The notes beneath the pieces are model-generated. The model saw only the letters and a program-made list of their open reading frames with translations, searched no databases and was not told the origin of the DNA. Position numbers and translations under genes: made by a program. A stretch of DNA of 64,000 nucleotides from Nematopogon swammerdamellus (Eukaryota; Arthropoda; Insecta; Lepidoptera; Adelidae): NCBI GenBank assembly GCA_946902875.1, contig OX336336.1, positions 1,162,045-1,226,044 on the forward strand, in the 5' to 3' direction. This document shows, one piece after another, positions 54,722 to 63,918 of the stretch. The stretch's first letter is position 1; every line of letters begins with the position of its first letter.

Positions 54722-54796
54722 TTCACTATGACCTCGGAGTCCCCGAGTCCGAAGCCCTGTCCCAACACCGCCAGCATCCGCTCGTCCTATTGCTCC
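54722..54796 (-). CDS. Candidate minus-strand gene, exon 2
   Basis: The frame DERMLAVLGQGFGLGDSE ends in NTLP at a consensus donor (CTACCG|GTAAGC), phase 0, in register with exon 3. The same frame is open upstream to about 54870 except for one TAG at 54797-54799. That TAG could be the AG of an acceptor, giving the limits listed here, or a nonsense mutation in a longer exon. The GC-rich block is about 54720-54870. Confidence 0.45.
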
Positions 54797-55017
54797 AGCA
54801 GAGCTACCGGTGCCGCCGGCCCACACCCGTTCCGTGGGCCTACCGCCTGGCTCTACCGGCCAAGTTTTTTAAGTGAACTACTGTCTATTGTCCGTCCAAT
54901 ACTGAAAAAAAAGATGAACATATTATTTGTTAAATATTATATTAGTACGACCATTGTAATACGACTTATTAAGTTTGATGTTAGAAAGGAATTTGTGAAT
55001 ACATAAATATAACACAC

Positions 55018-55228
55018 CTTGTGCTACTGTTGCCATGTTATGGCGCAGCCCCCCGATGCTTTGAGGCGCTCCGTTAGGCCCATCCAGAGGCGCGAGCATC
55101 GCATTCTCTCCCGACAGCCGGCCCCGCGCCAACTGCGGATTTTGTTCCATGAACTCCGCCATCACATCATATCTCTTTGCACCGCAGTTGGCCGGGAGCG
55201 GAGTGTGGATGAGGTGCCTGCACTTGGC
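55018..55228 (-). CDS. Candidate minus-strand gene, exon 1, Myb/SANT-like
   Basis: An open frame from just after a TGA at 55229-55231 to a donor AGCACAAG|GTGTGT. It encodes RYDVMAEFMEQNPQLARGRL, which resembles helix 1 of Myb/SANT-like domains found in zeste-like and Harbinger-associated proteins (pattern: ..L..FME.NP.LA.G). The rest of the domain (helix 3, Trp positions) is not recognisable. The exon ends in phase 1, which does not match the phase-0 start proposed for exon 2, so the gene model is incomplete. ATG at 55160-55162 is the first in-frame Met. Confidence 0.4.
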
Positions 55229-55977
55229 TCATGTTGCGTTACACTCAAGTACGGTATTTATATTTATTGAAGAAAAATTGGTAAATTCTTCTTTTTTTTT
55301 TTTAATAAACATGACAGTTGATTGACTGACACTGGCACATGGTCTAGGTCGACATAGTCTATGCTAAGCACTCATTTGTATCAGTAAAAATGGCTAAAAG
55401 GTAATAATTGATAATTTTTTTGCCATAAATGTTCACGAATTTCCATAAATTATAAATGCAACATATAAATAATTAGATAACATAAGATAATAATAAGTAA
55501 TCGCAAGTAACCTAGGCCGGCTTATCTATGGTAGGTCGACACTCACTTGAACGCCGGTACCGATACGAATGACGCTAAAAGTGAGAAGGAGTACGAGTAA
55601 ACTCCCTCGCATATTTCAAGCGAGAAATGCCGGTAGGGCCCCTGGTCTGGCTAACGACGTGAAAACTCACAAACTAGACAAAAGCTATCCATTGGCGTAT
55701 CTAGGGTTATTTTCCAGGGTGGGCCTGGCCCCTGAAAAGGGATGACCGATGAAGCCGAAGCCCGATATACCTACGCAATAAAAGTAATTTCAACTTCGTA
55801 ATTCGGCCATTGATTTCGGAATGTTTCTTTACGTTTTTAAATAAAATTGAACAAAAAAATGTTTCGTGAAAAGTGTTAATTTTGATTACCAACCAACTTT
55901 AATTTAAATTTTTTCTCAGCAAAAAATATTAAAAAAAAGCCTAAGGTTGCACTCGGGGAGTGATAAGATAAGATAAT

Positions 55978-56170
55978 CGTTTTTGACGTGATGATGTCAC
56001 GTCTTATAAATTGATGAACACCGGCTGCACGCACGAAGAAGTGTAACGTTCCATCTAAACCTGTGTGTGCAAGCGAGAGCGCGATAGAGACCTGTGTGTG
56101 CAAGCGAGAGCGCGATAGAGACCTGTGTGTACAAGCGAGAGCGCGATAGAGAGGCATATACAATAGTAGA
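55978..56170 (+). repeat. Family D left part with 31-bp tandem repeat
   Basis: TTTGACGTGATGATGTCACG and ACCGGCTGCACGCACGAAG match 17760-17815. A 31-bp unit beginning ACCTGTGTGTGCAAGCGAGA then repeats three times (56059, 56090, 56121). The matching right part is at 58205-58265, so LINE sequence has been inserted in between. Confidence 0.7.
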
Positions 56171-56195
56171 AAATACAAAATATATTTCTCCGTCT

Positions 56196-56272
56196 TTTGC
56201 GAGCCTCGAACCCGCGGTCCCTGCCACCATCACTGACCAGACGTGTTATCCACGCAGGCTATCGGCCGTGTA
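56196..56272 (-). pseudogene. tRNA-like SINE head
   Basis: On the minus strand TAGCCTGCGTGGATAACACG fits a tRNA A box and D-arm, and GCGGGTTCGAGGCTCGC fits a B box and T-arm at normal spacing. The 3' end continues into non-tRNA sequence. It is probably a tRNA-derived SINE head. Confidence 0.5.
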
Positions 56273-56544
56273 CTTATCGCTGCAAATTTTTTTCAACAGT
56301 ATGCGAATTTCATGGAGCGACATCTAGCGTCCACATCTAGCGTCAATATTAAATGAAATACTTCAGCCAGCGGTATACTTGATTTAGCAGTTAGGTAATT
56401 GTTGCAACGTTGAACATGTAGATGGCGTTATGTAGGTTTTTTAAAAATAAATTAAACAAAAATTAATTGTCGTTATTTTCTCATATTTTTATTAGTTATT
56501 ATCACATCTCTATCATGTACTTAAATTAATTTTACATGGTAAAT

Positions 56545-57115
56545 ATCCGCCGGAAGAAGGAAGGTGTGGATCTAAGCTTACGATGGCTTCACCGAACATA
56601 TCCGGGCCCATCGGCAGTAGAGGAGGGTATTAATCGAGGCCGGGACTAGCGAGTGGCCACTCTAAATTTCCCGCGCATGCTTCACGTTTCGGCTCGCTTC
56701 AAGCCCTCGTCAGCTAGTCTGCGTTGACTAGGACGCGGGGAAATACCAGTCCCGCTCTCGACCACCCTCTCTCTACCTATTCATATTCTGTAGGATGCTT
56801 CCAGTGACGTTTTCAAAGCTCTCTCCATGTATGAGCTTAGCGTCGATCTTGGCAGCCCTAGATTCTTGAAGAGACTGTAGAGCGACTTTGCTGGTAGTCC
56901 ACTTGCTCCGACTTCCACAGCAAAGAGATCAGTCTTGAATCCGTTTCTCACAATCCGGTCTACTAAGTTGCAGTACTTGTTAAGTCTGATGTTGTGTTCC
57001 GTCGGTATGTTGCTTCCCATGGAACTGAAGAAGGTTTAGTCCAATCTTTGGGCAGCTTTTTGGCTCCAGGTTTCACAAAGTTGACCTTCTGGAAGCCGCC
57101 ACTGGTTTGCCCTTT
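56545..57115 (-). pseudogene. R2-type LINE 3' end, truncated copy
   Basis: The minus-strand frame 56781-57020 (NKYCNLVDRIVRNGFKTDLF, GLPAKSLYSLFKNLGL) is the end of a restriction-like endonuclease domain, identical in order to 57290-57600. The copy starts within the KVNF/KPGA coding region and has an internal deletion of about 160 bp relative to its neighbour. It is followed by a shared 3' UTR (CATATCCGGGCCCATCGGCA). Confidence 0.8.
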
Positions 57116-58195
57116 TCTTTTGAGGGTGTGGACCTGAGCTTGCGATGTCTACACCCAACATATCCGGGCCCATCGGCAGTAGAGGAGAGTGTTAATCGAG
57201 GTCGGGACTGGCGAGTGGCCACTCTAAATTTCCCGCGCATGCTTCACGTTTCGGCTCGCTTCAAGCCCTCGTCAGCTAGTCTGCGTTGACTAGGACGCGG
57301 GGAAACCACCAGTCCCGCTCTCGACCTCCCTCTCTCTACCTATCCATATTCTGTAGGATGCTTCCAGTGACGTTTTCGAAGCTCTCTCCATATATGAGCT
57401 TAGCGTCGATCTTGGGAGCCCTAGATTCTTGAAGAGACTGTAGAGCGACTTCGCTGGTAGTCCCCTTGCTCCGACTTCCACAGCGAAGAGATCAGTCTTG
57501 AATCCGTTTCTCACAATCCGGTCTACTAAGTTGCAGTACTTGTTAAGTTTGATGTTGTGGTCCTTCGGTATGTTACTTTCCCATGGAACTGTAAGTTCAA
57601 CAAGTACTACATGCTTTGTCGCTTTTGAGAATATGAGTATATCCGGACTTAATGCTGTGGTACAGATTTCCGAAGGCATTTGGTAATGCTTCTCATGTGT
57701 GTCCATCAACAATTCCCAATCCTTTGCTGCTCCCAAAATTGAAGAAGGTTTAGTCCTATCTTTGGGCAGCTTATTGGCTCCAGGTTTCACAAAGTTGACC
57801 TTCTGGAAGCCGCTACTGGTTTGCCCTTTCCTGGTCCGTGCAATTGACAGGTTGATGACCTCTCTGATGATTTGGAGGACTTTATCATGACGGTAGGAAT
57901 ACTGGCCTCGCTCAAGTAGTATTTTGCATCCGCATAACAAATGTTTGGCCGTGCCTACGAACTCCTTACATGACGGGCATAGTTTATTTGTAGATTTCCC
58001 CCATCTAACTAGGTTACTCGGGTCGGGGAGAGTAAGCTGGAATGCATTTAAGTAGAACTTAAGCAGCTCAGGGGACCAGTTGTATATTATGGATTTCCAC
58101 TTCAATGCAGGAGGGATGCAGAAGTCACCCACTGTTAGCCAATCATTCTGCATTTCTAGGTTTAAGGCGTGAAGTTTGAAGCCTTGTTCCATGTC
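57116..58195 (-). CDS. R2/R4-type LINE C-terminus with restriction-like endonuclease
   Basis: The frame 57290-58192 gives 300 residues. It has a CCHC knuckle (CPSCKEFVGTAKHLLCGC, residues 72-89) and then a restriction-like endonuclease (PDILIF with PD at 183-184; VELTVPWE with Glu 199; LNKYCNLV at 216-223). This order, knuckle before endonuclease, defines R2/R4/NeSL-type LINEs, which cut their target with this domain. The RT domain is missing upstream, so the copy is 5'-truncated and inactive. The 3' UTR runs to 57116, where it abuts the 5' end of the other truncated copy. Confidence 0.85.
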
Positions 58196-58204
58196 CTCCT
58201 GAGC

Positions 58205-58265
58205 AAATTTACTTTATGACATCATCACGTAAAACTATCGTCCGTAAACCAACTTTACAGACAAC
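58205..58265 (+). repeat. Family D right part
   Basis: ACTTTATGACATCATCACGT and CGTCCGTAAACCAACTTTAC match 18508-18560. Confidence 0.7.
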
Positions 58266-58406
58266 CAATTTTTTTTTCATGATAACTAACTTAACCTATT
58301 TAGATTTTATATACAATTCTTAATTTATGCAAAATTGGCCAATCGGCTCAGCGTGTGCCTGGGCAGGACAGAAGTCCTTTCCTGGCGCTGTTTTTCAGCC
58401 GTTGCC

Positions 58407-58407
58407 A

Positions 58408-58438
<31 letters not shown>

Positions 58439-58514
58439 GTGTGTGTGTGTGTGTGAGGGTGTGTGTGTGTGTGTTAGGGTGCGTGTGCGAGTGTGTGTGT
58501 GTGTGTGTGTGTTT
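58407..58514. repeat. (GT)n microsatellite with GAGGGTG interruptions
   Basis: Blocks of (GT)n are separated by GAGGGTGTG-type interruptions at near-regular spacing. Both opposing frames of 94 and 107 codons here are repeat artefacts. Confidence 0.9.
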
Positions 58515-58599
58515 GCGAGAGGGTCCTTTTCAGTGTGTCTACCTGGTAAAATATTTCTTTTCTTTAAAATTTGCCATCTCTCTGCAGATTCAGGAGCAT

Positions 58600-59735
58600 C
58601 TTCCTGCATGCAAATTTAAATGTTGGAAGACCCGCCATTGCTCTAACTAATGGGTGGCGGGATGTTGTTCCAACATTTGGATGCTGCGTATTTGAAGCTG
58701 CCTCTGAATGCTGCAGAACGGTGACACGGAATTTGTAGTACGAAGCCTTCTGCTCTCGTGTCATGTGTGTGTGTATTTCGCGTCCATGTTAACTTTTTGT
58801 ATAAGTACTCAGGTTTTTCATTTTTTATAATTTTATGCATCATACATTGAAAATGTAGAATTCTACGTGGTTTCATTTTTAATATTGAATTTTCATTGTA
58901 TATAGGGGTAACATGTGGTCGCCTAGGTATGTCATAGCAGTAGCGGAGACATGAGTTCTGTAATCTCTGCACTGCTCGCTCAGTGCGAGCGAGCAGACAA
59001 GGCCCACACACCGTATCACAGTAGTTCATTAGTGATAGAACTAATGCTCTCCACCAGTACCCTCCTAATTTCCACTGATAAGTACTACTAATAATTCTCC
59101 ACCAGTACCCTCCTAACTTCCACTGTTAAGTACTCCCTTATGTCATATAGGACCTTCAGTCTAAAGTAACCGTTCCTTATTTTCCTTTGTATGTGTTCTT
59201 CAAACCGAAGTCTCCCATCCACTAGGAGTCCTAGATTCCTTGCAGATGGCACTAGCTCAACTGGAATATTCTTAATTAAAATATTTGGTTGACGCTCAGT
59301 TATACGCTGCACCTGTATAGTAGTACCGGCTATAACAATTTGTGATTTTGACGGATTTAACACAAGACTGTGATTGTCAACCCTTTTGGATATTAGTGTT
59401 AAATCGTTGTTTATTTTATTCACCGCTGCTTCTGTGGAGCTTGGGCGGAAAGATAACACAATTTGGGTGTCATCTGCAAACATATGACCCTGACAATGCT
59501 TGAGAACCAGAAGCATATCCGCTGTGTAGAGAGAGACTATACAGTGTTGGGGAGAGAGAGGATCCCTGTGGAACACCCCTTTTGATACTTTTGGTTTGTG
59601 ATACACGGATATTTCCTTTATCTCCTGTACATATCGTCATTTGCTTCCGACCACTGAGAAAACTTTTGAACCAATCAAGTGTGTTCGTCGAGGCACCATA
59701 GTGATATATTTTAGCTAATAGTAAATTTGTGTTTA
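58600..59735 (-). pseudogene. CR1/Jockey-group LINE fragment, RT to C-terminus
   Basis: The frame 59088-59606 carries a degenerate catalytic motif HMFADDTQIV and the downstream LVLNPSKSQIV and ARNLGLLVDG motifs. The frame 58643-59029 carries the C-terminal NYCDTVCGPCL, RLQNSCLRYCY and [11 protein letters not shown] short local duplication (CTCCACCAGTACCCTCCTAA at about 59049 and 59097) separates the two frames. The 5' part is missing. Confidence 0.8.
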
Positions 59736-59742
59736 GTGTGTC

Positions 59743-60365
59743 GGCAGAAGTGAAAACTTAAACATCAACGTTGTGCATTTTTGAATATTTTGGAATGGTT
59801 AGGGAATAATTTCGCACGAATTGTTTTTTTTTATCAGTATAAAAGTACTATCATTTATGTGGTAAAATACAATATTCATTTATTGCGCTATCGTAGACAA
59901 AAATGACAATTTATATTACATAAAAAATTTAACACTACAGAACTATTATAATTATTTTACATCAAAAAGTTTATTTCTCAGAAAAATCAACTTTTATCCA
60001 TAATTTCAAGGAATCTTACGCTTTTTCGATCAGGCTACGGATCTGAAGCGAGTTTAACATTTTTTACCCATCCCATACCATCCCAAAAAAAGTGCTTTTT
60101 TTTAGATATAATAGTTCTGTAGTGTTAAATTTTTTATGTAATATAAATTGTCATGTTTGTCTACGATAGCGCAATAAATGAATATTGTATTTTACCACAT
60201 AAATGATAGTACTTTTATACTGATAAATAAAACAATTGCGAAATTAGCGTTTTTTATTATTATTAGCGTGCGAAATTATTCCCTAACCATTCCAAAATAT
60301 TCAAAAATGCACAACGTTGATGTTTAAGTTTTCACTTCTGCCGGCACTCCCGGAGTGCAACCTTA
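59743..60365. repeat. Family S rearranged into a long inverted repeat
   Basis: The left arm (about 59743-59955) and right arm (about 60108-60345) are reverse complements over more than 200 bp, including AACATCAACGTTGTGCATTT and GGGAATAATTTCGCACG. The spacer 59956-60107 holds CGATCAGGCTACGGATCTGA. The right end carries the family S terminal hairpin GCACTCCCGGAGTGC; the left end stops before it. Compare 7072-7649. Confidence 0.85.
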
Positions 60366-60399
60366 GGCTTTTTTTTAATTCATATTAACTATTATATTA

Positions 60400-60640
60400 T
60401 CAATCACTACATAATAATTTGATAATTAATTTTGCAATATTCATGGGCATGTAAATCAGATGGCAAATCAATCCAATTTTCTTTACCGAGTGTGGATTCA
60501 ATTTAAAGTCCGTGCTACCTTCACCAAGTCGATTATGTCTTCTTTTGATCACAATTGTGGCGTTCAGAGAAATTTCATGCTTTTCTGCAACTTCTTCAAT
60601 CTCCTTCCATGCTTCCAACGATCATCAATGTGGTTCCGAT
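60400..60640 (-). pseudogene. Possible hAT transposase remnant
   Basis: A short minus-strand frame with MEAWKEIEEVAEKHEISLNA and IKRRHNRLG is reminiscent of the pre-C-terminal region of ZMYM/hAT-type transposases (acidic helix, then a basic R-R motif). It lies just inside the right end of the hAT element, where such sequence is expected. The match is by eye only. Confidence 0.4.
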
Positions 60641-60802
60641 TTTGTTAGAAAGTAGCAATGAAAAAAAAATAAATAGAAATTATTTAAGTGCCCACCCTAG
60701 AATATTGGGTTGGCAACCCAACATCCTGGGGTGGGCACGAGACACTTCTGGGGTGGGCCGTGCCCACCCGGCCCCCCCTCTATATACGCCAATGAAGCTA
60801 TC

Positions 60803-61290
60803 CATTACAGGTGAACTGCTCTAGATTCATGGACCCGCATAACTTTTTAGAGGCTGCGTTACGTTGTTGGTTAGAGTTACTCACTCGTTTCAGTAAGTTT
60901 TGATACAGTTTAAACAAATTATTATGTTATGTACGGGCATGTACTAAAAGCCGAGGTTGTGTCAGTAACGCGAACGCAAATTTTATTTAGAATTTGAGAA
61001 TCGTAAGTCATAAAGTTCTCACGGATGGTACGGAACCCTCTCCACGCGAGTTCGACTCACACTTGACCGTTCTTTTTCAATATCTCCCGAATTTCTCCGC
61101 TAACCTCGTCAAATGAAAATATACGCATGAGTACTTACGGCGGCGAGTGTTTTGCGATGTAAGCAATATTCGAGGCTGGCGTTACAAGGCTATGATCCAT
61201 TACATTGGCTGACGATGGGGGGGCGGTGGGGTGCGACGGCGCGAGGGCGCGCCGGGGCGGGCGGGGTGGGCAATTCTCAGTTGTATATGG
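60803..61290. other. Unassigned, with a family G fragment and GC-rich patch
   Basis: 61025-61075 is a minus-strand family G left end (GCGAGTTCGACTCACACTTG). 61216-61270 is a sharply G-rich patch (GGGGCGGTGGGGTGCGACGG). No gene is supported. Confidence 0.4.
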
Positions 61291-61620
61291 GTTTTTTAAC
61301 CCCGACGCAAAAAGAGGGCTGTTATAAGTTTAAAGTGTGTGTGTGTGTATGTGTGTATGGGTGTCTGTCTGTGGCATCGTAGCTCCCAAACGGATGGACC
61401 GATTTGTATGTGATTTTATTATTTTATTAGAAAGCTGGTTTAATCGAGATCGTTCTTAGCTATGTTTGTAATCAAGTAATTAAGTAATCAAAAAATTATT
61501 TATCGTAAAAAGTGGACCAATTTGTTTACTTTTTTTTTAACCTTGAAATAAAAGTTGAATTACAAATTTAACAAAACCCATGACATGAATACTTACTTAA
61601 AGGAGTCGGGGAACGGCTGA
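61290..61620 (+). repeat. Repeat Q copy
   Basis: TTTTTTAACCCCGACGCAAA, a (GT)n run, GTCTGTCTGTGGCATCGTAG and ATGGACCGATTTG match 43640-43930 in reverse orientation. It ends with TTACTTAAAGGAGTCGGGG, one arm of the terminal hairpin seen at 43438. Confidence 0.7.
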
Positions 61621-61623
61621 GTA

Positions 61624-61916
61624 AAAAAACCGGCCAAGTGCGAGTCGGACACGCGCACCGAGGTTTCCGCACCACAAAATAACATTGAAAAAAAACACGT
61701 TTCTTGTATGGGAACCCCCCTTAATTTTTATCTTTTTCTATTTTTTATTTTTTGTTGTTATATCCGCCATAATAACAAATATTCTGTGAAAATTTCAACG
61801 GGCTACCTATTACGGTTCAAGAGATACAGCCCACGGACAGACGGATAGACAGACGGACAGACAGATGGTGTAGCCTTAGTAATAGGGTCCCGTACGACGG
61901 ATATGGAACCCTAAAA
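61624..61916 (+). repeat. Family G repeat, uninterrupted
   Basis: AAAACCGGCCAAGTGCGAGT to CGACGGATATGGAACCC with the GACA tract at about 61836-61866. This copy lacks the TCATGATTAG block and defines the subfamily interrupted at 6967-7844. Confidence 0.85.
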
Positions 61917-62364
61917 TTAAACTAGGCCAAATATATTATTTTAAGCACCGTACGGTAATATAACATGTGTAAAATTCGCTTAACATTCTCATTTCATTGA
62001 GCACTTTATCTTGGTTTTCTGCAATACGTTGTACAAGTAAAGATCAACGGAGTGACAGATCTGCATGCGCGCATTGCAAAATCCATACAGTTTCACCTTG
62101 CAGCACTTTACCTCTGCCCTATTAAGGCGACTGCTCGTTTAATTTCTTTTTTTTGCCGACCAAAAAATTCTTTCATCAGAAACCAGTCTCCATACACGGC
62201 GCCTACACTGTTCAACACCTTCGCTCCGACGAATAATGGGCTCGACCCACGGGGCCCTATATTATTAAACCACTTTCCGTTATCTGACACTTGTTACTCA
62301 ATAACACGACGCAGGAACACAGATAATGGATTTTATTTTATGAATTTATCGTTTATTGTAATAC
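61917..62364. other. Unassigned, faintly LINE-like
   Basis: The plus-strand frame 62052-62390 has SPYTAPTLFNTF, which recalls the ends of some LINE proteins (APTLWN), but the rest does not match. Not enough for a call. Confidence 0.3.
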
Positions 62365-62776
62365 TGTTGCCCGCGGCTTCGCTCGCGTGAAATTCGTATT
62401 TAAAAAGAAGAAAGTAAGTAAGCCCGATACCGTACTTTTATTTCAGCGCGCGGAACAATTCGGTTTGTATGAGAGCCATATCTTAGCGTAACCGGATCAA
62501 CCTATCCTGTGTCCCGTATTGTAAAATGTACTTGTACTCGTCGGTAGCCCGTTGAAATAAATTTTCGTATGTGTTATTATGGCCGATATAACAAAAAATA
62601 ATAGAGATAAGATTGGGGGGTCCCGATACAAGAAACTAAAAAGTGTATGCGCGCCCTCTACCGAAAATAGTATGAAGCATTTTAACTAATACATAGATGG
62701 CGTGAGTGGCGCTGACCATGACATGACGATACAGAACCCTCGGTGAGCGAGTTCGACTCGCACTTGGCCGGTTTTT
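62365..62776. repeat. RTE-like tail joined to family G copy
   Basis: 62365-62535 is the RTE-like tail (GCGGCTTCGCTCGCGTGAAA, CCTATCCTGTGTCCCGTA). From about 62540 it continues as a minus-strand family G copy ending GTTCGACTCGCACTTGGCCG. Confidence 0.75.
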
Positions 62777-63310
62777 TCAAGCTTCAACCGCCGGGCTATA
62801 GGGCAGTGAGTCACTGGTGAAAGATGAACTCACACGAAGCATAATAGTGAGCGAGATAGGAAATCAAGGCCTGTCGCGCCATTTGTTGTGCTGACTCTGT
62901 GCACGGCAATGTTCGACCGAAATTGGACGGACATTCCATCTCACTTCAGAATGTATGTGCGTAATTTTCGGTGTCTCTTTTTCCCTCGGGCCAACACTCG
63001 CCAGCTCGTAGCAGCGGTCGCCGCCGCGCATAGGGTTACCATACGTCAGGATTTGTCCTGACATGTCAGGATTTTTAGGCTCTTGTCAGGATTGAGGCAG
63101 GATTTTGGAACTGTCAGGATTTTTCGATTTTTCAATGAAGTACAGCAGATTTTTTAATTAATATGTTTTTTTTATTATTAGAAATTTAATTAATAGAGTA
63201 AATTACACAGCATAATGAACTTAAAATGAAAAATAGTGGTCTTTACCAACAACTTTGGTATTAGCCAAATTAAGTAAACTTAAATTACATATTATAGATT
63301 TTTACCATTT
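62777..63310. other. Unassigned, with TCAGGATT-rich segment
   Basis: 63031-63130 starts ATAGGGTTACCATACGTCAG and repeats TCAGGATT/TGTCAGGATTTTT several times. AGGGTTACCATAC recalls the ends of some hAT-type MITEs, but the partner end was not found. The rest is AT-rich. Confidence 0.4.
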
Positions 63311-63918
63311 TTAGGTTTCCGTATCCCCTACGGAAGCCTATTACTAAGCCTACGCCGTCTGTCTGTCTTTTTTTTTTTTTTTTTTTTATTGAAACTGACA
63401 CGGTTGGCTACATCACCTACAACATCCGTGATGTCAGCCCATAACACCGGGTGAACTTTGTGCCACGTCAGTGCTTCCCTTCGGTCGTGCCGGCTACACT
63501 GAACTGGACGGAAAACACAAACTATTTACATAGCCGTTTCGACCGACCTTTCATTCAGTGCGGTGGTACCAACCCGGGTGGGTCAAACCCCACCACCTAG
63601 TAATATAAGAAGAGAGTCATATCCCTTAGTCGCCTTTTACGACATGCACGGGGAGAGATGCAGTGGGGCTATTCTTTTAAAGTACCGGCCCCACACTGTC
63701 TGTCTGTCCTACTGCTGTATCTTTGGAACCGTAATAAGTAGCCTGTTGAAATTTTCACAGAATATATGTTATTATGGCAGATATAACAACAAATAATAAG
63801 AAATAGAAAAAGTAAAAAATTAAGGTGGGTTCCCATACAAGAAACGTGTTTTTTTCAAGTTTTTTTTTTGTGTTGCGGAAACCTCTGTGCGCGAGTCCGA
63901 GTCGTACTTGGCCTGTTT
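63311..63918 (-). repeat. Family G repeat, split by a SINE
   Basis: The outer parts 63311-63367 and 63698-63918 join to a normal minus-strand family G sequence (TTTCCGTATCC...CGGCGTAGG region, then ACTGCTGTATCTTTGGAACC to GAGTCGTACTTGGCC). Confidence 0.85.
63368..63697 (-). mobile_element. Complete SINE, head type 2 with body B, TSD-bounded
   Basis: GTCTGTCTGTC is present at 63357-63367 and 63698-63708, an 11-bp target duplication. On the minus strand the SINE starts CAGTGTGGGGCCGGTAC, has GTCGTAAAAGGCGACTAAGG, passes into body B (TAGGTGGTGGGGTTTGACCC onward) and ends in an A tail of about 20 nt (63368-63387). No tRNA-type A or B box is evident in this head. Confidence 0.9.

Larger units (their letters stand above)
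55690..60794. mobile_element. hAT-type element with nested insertions
   Basis: The left end CATTGGCGTATCTAGGG (55690) and right end CTATATACGCCAATG (to 60794) are inverted repeats. The 8-bp AAGCTATC flanks both (55682-55689 and 60795-60802). An 8-bp duplication and a (C)A.TGGCGTA..TAG end are characteristic of hAT transposons. The interior contains a family D repeat, two R2-type LINE ends, a CR1-like LINE and a family S inverted repeat; without these only about 0.6-1 kb of hAT sequence remains. Confidence 0.8.

Noticed and set aside
58325..58650. Opposing 94- and 107-codon proteins
   Set aside because: They are mostly the two-residue translations of a (GT)n microsatellite.
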